Shown here: positions 1 to 5,154 of the stretch, in pieces
How positions within the stretch are numbered: the stretch's first letter is position 1
How the letters are laid out: the number at the start of each line of letters is the position of its first letter
Assembly: GCA_029859145.1 (NCBI GenBank)
Contig: JAOUDT010000063.1
Location: 1 to 7,086 of the forward strand
Origin: Dehalococcoidia bacterium
GTDB lineage: Bacteria; Chloroflexota; Dehalococcoidia; GIF9; AB-539-J10
DNA: 7,086 nt
Reading direction: 5' to 3'
Notes under the pieces: model-generated
The model's database searches: none
What the model saw: only the letters and a program-made list of their open reading frames with translations
What the model was told of the DNA's origin: nothing
Made by a program: the position numbers and the translations under genes

Positions 1-624
1 CATACTCACCGGCTGACCACCCGCCATGTTTACAGTTCCAGCCAAACTAACATAGGGGATCTTCTTGGCGCCTACCCGCTTGATTAACGCTTCGAGCTTC
101 TCCAGGTTTACATTTCCCTTGAAAGGGTGTTCATTGGCAGGGTCATGTGCCTCGTCGATGATGACATCTACGAAGGTGCCGCCTGCCAATTCCTGGTGCA
201 AACGCGTCGTGGTGAAGTACATGTTGGCGGGCACATAGTGGCCGGGCCTTATTAGCGTGCGACTGAGGATGTGCTCAGCTCCACGGCCCTGGTGGGTGGG
301 CACCACATACCGGTAACCATAGTAATTTCGGACCGCCTCTTCCAGATGATAGAAATTCCGGCTCCCGGCGTAAGCCTCGTCGCCCAACATGATACCGGCC
401 CACTGTCGGTCACTCATGGCGCTTGTACCACTGTCAGTAAGCAGGTCTATATACACGTCCTGGGAGCGCAGCAGGAAGGTGTTATAGCCAGCTTCCGTCA
501 GATGTTTGCGCCGCTCATCCTTGTTGGTCATCTTGATGGGCTCTACCATCTTAATTTTCCAGGGTTCTGCCCAGGAACGGCGGCCCAATTGCCTGCCCAT
601 GGTTCGTAGCTTTTCCTCAGTCAT
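1..624 (-). CDS. Tyrosine phenol-lyase / tryptophanase family PLP-dependent lyase, N-terminal part (3' end outside window)
   Basis: This is the first 208 residues of a beta-eliminating lyase that splits an aromatic amino acid (tyrosine to phenol, or tryptophan to indole) into pyruvate and ammonia using pyridoxal phosphate in the cytoplasm. Family landmarks seen are LLTDSGT (61-67, PLP phosphate contacts), GDEAY (81-85, with the Tyr equivalent to catalytic Tyr71 of Citrobacter tyrosine phenol-lyase), PTHQGRGAE (109-117, Arg114 equivalent to Arg100) and Asn199 (equivalent to Asn185). In MYFTTTR (135-141), Thr138 falls where tyrosine phenol-lyases have Thr124 and E. coli-type tryptophanases have Asp, which favours tyrosine phenol-lyase. 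The decisive Arg381 equivalent and the Schiff-base lysine lie outside the window. The ATG at 624 is supported by GGAGG at 631-635, 6 nt upstream. The N-terminus is about 14 residues longer than the Citrobacter enzyme. It starts 77 bp after the nucleotidyltransferase stop, so co-transcription is possible. The family is certain; the substrate is not. Confidence 0.9.
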   Translation of the reverse strand, partial: MTEEKLRTMGRQLGRRSWAEPWKIKMVEPIKMTNKDERRKHLTEAGYNTFLLRSQDVYIDLLTDSGTSAMSDRQWAGIMLGDEAYAGSRNFYHLEEAVRNYYGYRYVVPTHQGRGAEHILSRTLIRPGHYVPANMYFTTTRLHQELAGGTFVDVIIDEAHDPANEHPFKGNVNLEKLEALIKRVGAKKIPYVSLAGTVNMAGGQPVSM

Positions 625-630
625 AATTGT

Positions 631-635
631 CCTCC
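631..635 (-). promoter_or_regulatory. Ribosome binding site of the lyase gene
   Basis: GGAGG on the minus strand lies 6 nt before the ATG at 624. This supports the upstream ATG as the start rather than the in-frame ATG at codon 9, although the family N-terminus is short enough for either. Confidence 0.75.
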
Positions 636-701
636 ACAAACCTTAAAAACATGATCAGGATATCGTCAGAGGGGAGCCTTGCCTCACGATTCTGCCCTCC
701 T

Positions 702-2021
702 TCATCCACCTAGCTTGTCCAGCAGTTCTCTTCTCTTGCCTTCGTCAAGTTTTGTTTTGTTGTCTGTCACCTGGTATCGCGGCTCAAGCAAGATCATCTT
801 GTTTGCGGCCAAGTCTCCACGTAGACATACCTGCGGTCCCACAACGGAATAGGGCCCTACGCGAACGCCGGGCATTAGGCTGGCATTTACTCCGATGCGG
901 CAGCCCCGGCCCACAATTGCGCCCAGTTTGTCGTAGCCAGTATCTACCAGAGTATCGCCGACCTTTGTCTGAATATTCCCTTCGTCAAGTCGGAAGTTGG
1001 CCAGCACGGTCCCAGCGCCCAGGGAGGAGTTATCGTCTATGACGGAATCACCGATGTAGTTGGAGTGGAACCAGCAGTCATCGCCAACGTAAGAGTGCTT
1101 CACCTCGGTGGAATAGCCAATAACGGAATTAGCGCCGATGTGACTGTAGTCTCTGACTAGGGCATTGTTGCCGATGATCGAGTTTGGCCCGACATAAGTA
1201 GGACCTCGAATCACAGCGTTCTCCAATACCCTCACGTTGTCGCTAAGGACAACTTTTCCTTCGATGGTCGCTTTCTCGGAGACCCGGGCCGAAGAGGCAA
1301 TACAAGGTTGAGCATTATCCAAGAAATACTCCATCACCTTGAAGATGTGCCAGGGATATTTTATCGGTGCCCAGAAGTCGTTGTAGGGAATCACCTTGAT
1401 CTTGTGTCCTGCCTTCACCATGTTGTCCAGGGCGCATTCATAAACGTCGTCCCTGGTGGTTCGTACGGATTCAATATAGCGCAGAAGCTCTTCCGAGTTA
1501 CTATGGCAGTGAATCAAGATGTTCACTAAGTTGCTGGGTTCCTCACCGGGGTTGGGCTTTTCCACGATGTGTAGTAACTCGTTTTGGGTGTTTATCTGGA
1601 TGTAGCCTCCCGGGAAGTATTTCTGGACTTGATAACCCAGGATATAGGAAGAGGCAGGGGATCGTTCAGCTTCAGCGATGATTTTCACGTAGGCTGAGTT
1701 TGAGAAGACATCGTTGGGATTGATGACCAGAAGCTGCCCGCCCAGGAAGGGCTCCGCGCTTTTGAGAGCATCGGCGATCCCCAACGACTTCTTTTGCAGG
1801 GCGAAGTCCACTTGTATCCCGGGAATTCCTTTTGTTATCTGCTCTATCCTTTCTATGTTGTCCGGGTTGCCAATAATGACAAAATGACTCAGACCCGCCC
1901 CGCAGGCTGCCTTTATTTGATGTTCGAGCAATGGCTTTCCGAGGAAATCAAGGAAGAACTTGTCTTCGGCAATGGGGAACATCCTCTTGCCGCGGCCACC
2001 GCAGAGAAATACGGCCTTCAT
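702..2021 (-). CDS. GlmU-like bifunctional sugar-1-phosphate nucleotidyltransferase with left-handed beta-helix domain
   Basis: The 439-residue protein has an N-terminal nucleotidyltransferase domain (about 1-235) and a C-terminal left-handed beta-helix of hexapeptide repeats (about 242-405). The first should join a sugar-1-phosphate to an NTP, releasing pyrophosphate and a nucleotide sugar. The second may be an acyltransferase or a structural domain. Visible motifs are the nucleotide-binding loop LCGGRGKRM (6-14), Lys21 in the usual downstream lysine position, NPNDVF (101-106, Asp104 as likely metal ligand) and VEKP (153-156). The helix contains GAGTVLANF (335-343) and LGAIVGRGCRIGVN (366-379), as in archaeal GlmU-type enzymes. 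The loop is GRGKRM rather than the common GxGTRM. Its ATG overlaps the phosphohexomutase stop (ATGA), and GGAGG at 2029-2033 sits 7 nt upstream inside that gene, so the two are probably translationally coupled. The sugar and the base used cannot be read from sequence; UDP-GlcNAc or an NDP-hexose is inferred from the partner. Confidence 0.87.
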   Translation of the reverse strand: MKAVFLCGGRGKRMFPIAEDKFFLDFLGKPLLEHQIKAACGAGLSHFVIIGNPDNIERIEQITKGIPGIQVDFALQKKSLGIADALKSAEPFLGGQLLVINPNDVFSNSAYVKIIAEAERSPASSYILGYQVQKYFPGGYIQINTQNELLHIVEKPNPGEEPSNLVNILIHCHSNSEELLRYIESVRTTRDDVYECALDNMVKAGHKIKVIPYNDFWAPIKYPWHIFKVMEYFLDNAQPCIASSARVSEKATIEGKVVLSDNVRVLENAVIRGPTYVGPNSIIGNNALVRDYSHIGANSVIGYSTEVKHSYVGDDCWFHSNYIGDSVIDDNSSLGAGTVLANFRLDEGNIQTKVGDTLVDTGYDKLGAIVGRGCRIGVNASLMPGVRVGPYSVVGPQVCLRGDLAANKMILLEPRYQVTDNKTKLDEGKRRELLDKLGG

Positions 2022-3379
2022 TTGTCAGCCTCCACCAGACTCTGAACGAGTTCCTTGCCTTTGCCTATGAGCTGATCGGTCTGTTTCTGTGACGTTGACT
2101 CAGAGATTACTCGGATGACAGGCTCGGTGCCACTAGCTCTGATAAGCAGCCAGGAGTCAGCAAATTGTAGCCTTAAACCGTCCAGAGTATTTATCTCCTC
2201 AGAAGCAAAAAGATGGGCTTTCTCCTTCGCTCGAACCATGACTGATTCTTTGAATTCATTGGGACAAGAGACCTTGGCTTTTTCGAAGAATAGTCTAGGG
2301 ATACCTTGGAAGAATTGCCTGATTTCCCCAACATCGCTTAGCTGACTAATCAAGAAGAGTGAGGCGAAAATGCTGTCGGGATAATACCCTACCTCCGGCA
2401 TGATGTATACGCCCACCTGCTCCACTCCCAAAGCAGCATCGAGCTGCTGGGCTAGGTGAGCCACGGCGACATCGCCGACCCTGCCCCTGAATACTTGCAC
2501 CCCCAGGTCCTTCACTGCTAGGTCAAGAAGAGTCCCAGTTTCTACTGTGGTGGCAACCTTCTTCTTTCCCGTCTTCTTGACAGCCAGCCTCGAAATGAAG
2601 GCGATGGGCTCGTTGAATCCGAGGAAACCCTCTTTGTCACAGAAGACGACTCGGTCGGCGTCGCCATCAAAGCAAATGGCTAAATCGGCATTGTGTTGCC
2701 TCAAGAAATCAAGTGTGCCTTGGAGGGTATCCTCCTTAGGCTCAGGACTTCTTCCCGGGAAAAGGCCGTCTGGCTCATCATTTACAGGTACTACATTGAA
2801 ACCCATCTGGACAAAGATGTCGCTGGCAAACCCGGAGGCAGCGCCATTGCCAGGGTCGATAACCACTTTTGGATGGCGATTAGATCCTGGCAGGGCAAGC
2901 TTCCCTTTGACAGAGGAAAGGTACCTTTGCTTCATATCCTGTGCTTGCTCCCAAGTCCCTTTCTTGCCTTGGCGGAATTTCTGGTCAAAATAGACTCTCT
3001 CTATCTCTATTTCCTGAGCCTGGCTATATCCCAACGAGTTCTTGGTGAAGAGCTTGATCCCATTGAACTCAGGGGGATTGTGGGATGCCGTGACCATAAT
3101 TCCAGCGGCGAAGCCTGATTCCCTTGTGAGCAATGCCAGCGCTGGGGTAGGTAAAATACCTAAATCGACTACGTTCACACCGCAGGATAGTAAACCTGTA
3201 GTAATCGCCTCTTTAATTACATCTCTGCTTATTCTCGTGTCGGTAGCGATGCAAACTGAAGAGGATTGAGGGAGAGTAGTCCCTATGGCCAAGGCAACCC
3301 TACGGCAGAAATCAGGCGACAAATCCTGGTCAACTACACCACGGATGCCACTGGTGCCGAATAGTCTCCTTGCATCCAT
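2018..3379 (-). CDS. Phosphohexomutase (phosphoglucosamine / phosphomanno / phosphoglucomutase family)
   Basis: The enzyme is a 453-residue alpha-D-phosphohexomutase that moves phosphate between C6 and C1 of a hexose phosphate through a phosphoserine. The family landmarks appear in order: FGTSGIRG (7-14), active-site TASHNPP (97-103, phosphoserine Ser99), NGIKLF (106-111), metal-binding DGDADR (238-243), and the C-terminal phosphate-binding loop RASGTEP (414-420). The sugar-recognition loop, usually GGExSGH or an archaeal GGEeSGG form, reads GVEQVGV (318-324) followed by PEVGYYPDS (328-336). The glutamate is kept but the serine and histidine/glycine are not. Overall it resembles the archaeal and deep-branching bacterial GlmM/ManB group. 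The ATG at 3379 gives the canonical short N-terminus before FGTSG. A weak AGGGA directly precedes it, and a plausible promoter lies upstream. It ends in a 4-bp overlap with the nucleotidyltransferase gene, which would use its sugar-1-phosphate product. The exact substrate is undetermined. Confidence 0.92.
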   Translation of the reverse strand: MDARRLFGTSGIRGVVDQDLSPDFCRRVALAIGTTLPQSSSVCIATDTRISRDVIKEAITTGLLSCGVNVVDLGILPTPALALLTRESGFAAGIMVTASHNPPEFNGIKLFTKNSLGYSQAQEIEIERVYFDQKFRQGKKGTWEQAQDMKQRYLSSVKGKLALPGSNRHPKVVIDPGNGAASGFASDIFVQMGFNVVPVNDEPDGLFPGRSPEPKEDTLQGTLDFLRQHNADLAICFDGDADRVVFCDKEGFLGFNEPIAFISRLAVKKTGKKKVATTVETGTLLDLAVKDLGVQVFRGRVGDVAVAHLAQQLDAALGVEQVGVYIMPEVGYYPDSIFASLFLISQLSDVGEIRQFFQGIPRLFFEKAKVSCPNEFKESVMVRAKEKAHLFASEEINTLDGLRLQFADSWLLIRASGTEPVIRVISESTSQKQTDQLIGKGKELVQSLVEADK

Positions 3380-3405
3380 TCCCTGCGTTAAGCCGAGTCA
3401 AATAG

Positions 3406-3440
3406 AGGATAAGGATAACACGGAATTAAGTGGTTGGCAA
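3406..3440 (-). promoter_or_regulatory. Putative sigma70-type promoter of the phosphohexomutase/nucleotidyltransferase unit
   Basis: On the minus strand TTGCCA (3435-3440) and TATCCT (3412-3417) are separated by 17 bp. The hexamers match the consensus at 5/6 and 4/6. Transcription would begin near 3405, about 26 nt before the ATG. A second copy of TATCCT lies at 3406-3411 but would be spaced 23 bp from the -35. The -35 overlaps that of the opposite-strand promoter. Confidence 0.5.
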
Positions 3441-3462
3441 TGAGCACAGGGTGTAATAACAT
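3434..3462 (+). promoter_or_regulatory. Putative sigma70-type promoter of the small membrane protein gene
   Basis: TTGGCA (3434-3439) and TAACAT (3457-3462) are separated by exactly 17 bp, with matches of 5/6 and 4/6 to the consensus. The start of transcription would fall near 3469, giving a leader of about 40 nt. The -10 lies inside a 12-bp palindrome, which could be an operator. Confidence 0.45.
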
Positions 3463-3477
3463 ATGTTAAACTGTGCT
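3443..3477. repeat. Nested inverted repeats at the divergent promoter (possible operator)
   Basis: A perfect 12-bp palindrome, TAACATATGTTA, occupies 3457-3468. It is flanked by a second perfect inverted pair, AGCACAG (3443-3449) and CTGTGCT (3471-3477). The two are not concentric: the left spacer is 7 nt and the right one 2 nt. They cover the spacer, the -10 and the start region of the rightward promoter and abut the shared -35 region, a usual place for a repressor site. A binding protein is not identifiable. Confidence 0.4.
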
Positions 3478-3509
3478 TCCCAGCCGTAAACAGCTTCTGG
3501 AAACAAATA

Positions 3510-3965
3510 ATGACTTGGGACATAGGGGACATAGCTAAGTTTCTGCTTGCCACCGTTTCGCCTATAAGTGAATTGAGGGGGGGAATACCGTTAGGCATCA
3601 TAAACTTGGGCCTACCCCCTTGGTTCGTCTTCCCTATAGCGGTCATAGCCAACGCCCTGATATTCTTCCCCGTGTTCTTTGCTTTGCGATTATTCTACGA
3701 CAAATTCCTGTTTCGAATCCCGTTGTTCAGCAGGTACCTGGAGAGCTTGAGAAAAAGAGGTAAACCAATAGTAGATAAATATGGCTTCTGGGGATTAGCT
3801 TTGTTTGTGGCTGTTCCCCTGCCTCTCACGGGGGCGTATACCGGGACCATTTTGGCATGGCTTCTTGATGTGAATTGGAGGAGAGCCTTTTTCCCCGTCG
3901 GACTGGGTGTAATTGTGGCTGGCGTCATAGTTCTCTTGATAACTTTGGGAGCCACCAGCGCCTAG
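3510..3965 (+). CDS. Small multidrug export family membrane protein (PF06695 / COG2426-like)
   Basis: This 151-residue hydrophobic protein carries the family signature SPISELRGGIPLGI (17-30) near the N-terminus and the conserved VPLPLTGAYTG (102-112). Likely membrane segments lie at about 36-62, 92-118 and 124-148, with a positively charged cytoplasmic-type stretch between the first two (RYLESLRKRGKPIVDK, 75-90). The family is named 'putative small multi-drug export protein', but that transport role is weakly established, so the function should be treated as unknown. Length is normal for the family. The ATG at 3510 has only a weak GGA upstream, but the family normally begins shortly before the SELRGG motif, so the start fits. 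It is the only plus-strand gene, divergent from the phosphohexomutase unit and convergent with the zinc-ribbon gene. Confidence 0.85.
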   Translation: MTWDIGDIAKFLLATVSPISELRGGIPLGIINLGLPPWFVFPIAVIANALIFFPVFFALRLFYDKFLFRIPLFSRYLESLRKRGKPIVDKYGFWGLALFVAVPLPLTGAYTGTILAWLLDVNWRRAFFPVGLGVIVAGVIVLLITLGATSA

Positions 3966-4069
3966 TGAGCGTGAAGTCCTTCAGGGACAGCTGGGCCAAA
4001 TTCCGCTAGGCAATTCGGGAATCATCCTTGATGCGGCCGGTCTAGTGGTCTCAGCTACAGGCGATAACA

Positions 4070-4107
4070 AAAGGCTGGGCATTCCTAGGTACGAACACCC
4101 AGCCTTT
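4070..4107. terminator. Hairpin terminator between convergent genes, probably bidirectional
   Basis: AAAGGCTGGG (4070-4079) and CCCAGCCTTT (4098-4107) form a perfect 10-bp stem. It can be extended inward by two G-T wobbles and three Watson-Crick pairs, leaving a loop of about 8 nt. It follows the zinc-ribbon stop on the minus strand by about 40 nt and the membrane-protein stop on the plus strand by about 105 nt. The U-tracts are short: each stem ends in TTT or TTTT, followed by mixed sequence. Termination efficiency is therefore uncertain in both directions. Confidence 0.7.
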
Positions 4108-4147
4108 CCGTTATTTTGCCACCCTGAATATTAGCTTTGACTGTTTG

Positions 4148-4285
4148 CTATCTTCCGATTCTGAACATCTTGGTCCCACATACGGGACACACACCTTGAG
4201 TGGCCGGCCGGCGGTTCTTCATGACTATGGCTCTGGGATTCTTCATCTCTCTCTTGGCTCGGCACTTCATACAGTATGCTTGCAT
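4148..4285 (-). CDS. DUF5679-type small basic zinc-ribbon protein (45 aa)
   Basis: The gene encodes 45 residues with two CxxC knuckles, CMKC (5-8) and CPVC (33-36), the layout of a single zinc ribbon. The sequence starts MQAYCMKCRAKREMK and ends CGTKMFRIGR, which I recognise as the DUF5679 family, mainly from Chloroflexota; this is from memory and was not searched. It has 12 Lys/Arg and one acidic residue, so it is strongly basic, which suggests binding to nucleic acid or the ribosome (inference). Its reality is supported by a very good Shine-Dalgarno (GGGAGGTG, 4291-4298, about 7 nt before the ATG), a near-consensus promoter directly upstream and a terminator downstream. It appears to be transcribed alone. 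No function is known to me. Confidence 0.85.
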   Translation of the reverse strand: MQAYCMKCRAKREMKNPRAIVMKNRRPATQGVCPVCGTKMFRIGR

Positions 4286-4290
4286 CTGTT

Positions 4291-4298
4291 CACCTCCC
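4291..4298 (-). promoter_or_regulatory. Strong ribosome binding site of the zinc-ribbon gene
   Basis: GGGAGGTG on the minus strand is close to the full anti-Shine-Dalgarno complement. Its GGAGG core ends 7 nt before the ATG at 4285. It sets the start and argues that this short reading frame is translated. Confidence 0.8.
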
Positions 4299-4308
4299 TT
4301 TTTGTAAA

Positions 4309-4337
4309 AGGATAAGCCATCGTTACTGGAATGTCAA
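4309..4337 (-). promoter_or_regulatory. Sigma70-type promoter of the zinc-ribbon gene
   Basis: A perfect -35, TTGACA (4332-4337), is followed after 17 bp by TATCCT (4309-4314). The predicted start near 4302 leaves a leader of only about 17 nt, just enough for the ribosome binding site. This is the best promoter in the window and suggests constitutive, fairly strong expression. Confidence 0.72.
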
Positions 4338-4530
4338 TAGGTTTTCCTTGAATTTTGCCCAAATACTGCAGAAAATCTCGTCACCTGTGCACATTATTCC
4401 CAATTGCAGTTCGTAGAAGAGGTTCACCAGATTATCGGTGCCTGAAGAATCTGTGATCGAAATTCGTCCCGACGCAATTGGGATGTTCAGTCAGATGACA
4501 AGTTTGTCGACGGAAGTGGGTATTATTTTC
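4338..4530. other. Intergenic spacer without a recognisable gene
   Basis: These 193 bp lie between the XTP/dITP pyrophosphatase stop and the zinc-ribbon promoter. No plausible coding region or RNA gene was seen, and no convincing terminator for the upstream unit. It holds a 10-bp inverted repeat (TCCCAATTGC at 4398-4407 and GCAATTGGGA at 4474-4483), a 6-bp pair CAGATT/AATCTG within its loop, and a short GACAA/TTGTC palindrome at 4497-4508. Confidence 0.5.
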
Positions 4531-5148
4531 TTAGATGATCTGACGTGCAGACTGAATCTGAAGTTGCTGCAGTATCTGACGTGCCTTGTGACTTGCCCGG
4601 GCGCGGTGACTGATTTGATTTTTCGTCTTCAACGGAAGTTCAGCCAGGGTCTTACCTTTTTCGGGAAGAAAAAAGACAGGGTCATAACCAAAACCATTTC
4701 TTCCCTTAGCCTCAAGGGCAATAAGGCCATGACACTCGCCGCAGCTTGTCTGAAATTGACCCTCCGGAGTAGCTACAGCAATTACACATTTGAAGCGAGC
4801 CGTTCGTTTCTCCCAGGGGACGGCGTCAAGTCTAGCCAAGAGAAGGCTCACCCTGTCGGCATCGGTAGCAGCTTTGCCAGCAAAGCGAGCAGACTTGATG
4901 CCTGGCCGGCCCTTGAGTGCGTCCACCTCCAATCCTGAGTCATCGGCGAGAGTAAGGAGCTGGCTCAATTTGGCGTAAGTGATGGCTTTCAGCCGGGCAT
5001 TTTGTTCGTAGCTATTCCGTGATTCGGTGACGACTTTTGTTATTCCTTCGTCGGCCAGCGTGGTTATTTCATAACCAAGGCCGTTCAGGAGGAGGCGATA
5101 TTCCCTGGTTTTGCCTGGGTTGGAGGTGGCTAGGAGAAGCTTCGGCAT
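4531..5148 (-). CDS. rdgB: XTP/dITP pyrophosphatase (RdgB/HAM1 family)
   Basis: The 205-residue protein hydrolyses non-canonical purine nucleoside triphosphates (dITP, XTP, ITP) to monophosphate and pyrophosphate, keeping deaminated bases out of DNA and RNA. Family motifs are TSNPGK (8-13, phosphate-binding), LADDSGLEVDAL (67-78, with Asp69/Asp70 in the catalytic metal region), GFGYDPVF (152-159) and SHRARA (180-185), the last two forming the base pocket. The length is typical. The ATG at 5148 places TSNxxK at the normal position. GAGGA abuts the ATG directly, a poor spacing, but the gene starts only 6 bp after the aldolase/phosphatase stop, so translation is probably coupled. Nothing looks broken. 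The last residues (QIQSARQII) extend slightly past the family core. Confidence 0.95.
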   Translation of the reverse strand: MPKLLLATSNPGKTREYRLLLNGLGYEITTLADEGITKVVTESRNSYEQNARLKAITYAKLSQLLTLADDSGLEVDALKGRPGIKSARFAGKAATDADRVSLLLARLDAVPWEKRTARFKCVIAVATPEGQFQTSCGECHGLIALEAKGRNGFGYDPVFFLPEKGKTLAELPLKTKNQISHRARASHKARQILQQLQIQSARQII

Positions 5149-5154
5149 TCCTCG

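Noticed and set aside
271..609. Plus-strand open frame of 112 codons near the left edge
   Set aside because: It lies entirely opposite the lyase N-terminus, which has strong motif support.
650..700. Possible terminator or promoter between the nucleotidyltransferase and the lyase
   Set aside because: ATCGT/ACGAT and AGG/CCT can pair only with unequal internal loops and no U-tract follows; a TATCCT near 660 has no matching -35. Too weak to call.
2547..3118. Two overlapping plus-strand open frames opposite the phosphohexomutase
   Set aside because: They mirror a clearly coding gene with every catalytic motif; no ribosome site or recognisable family.
3398..3652. Minus-strand open frame of 84 codons over the divergent promoter region
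   Set aside because: It is antisense to the SELRGG motif region of the membrane protein and covers the predicted promoters; no family similarity is visible.
3972..3990. Small hairpin GTCC-TTCAG-GGAC after the membrane protein gene
   Set aside because: A 4-bp stem without a U-tract is expected by chance; the stem at 4070-4107 is far stronger.
4438..4938. Plus-strand open frame of 166 codons
   Set aside because: It is antisense to the pyrophosphatase gene, whose motifs are all intact, and its translation shows no domain or plausible composition.
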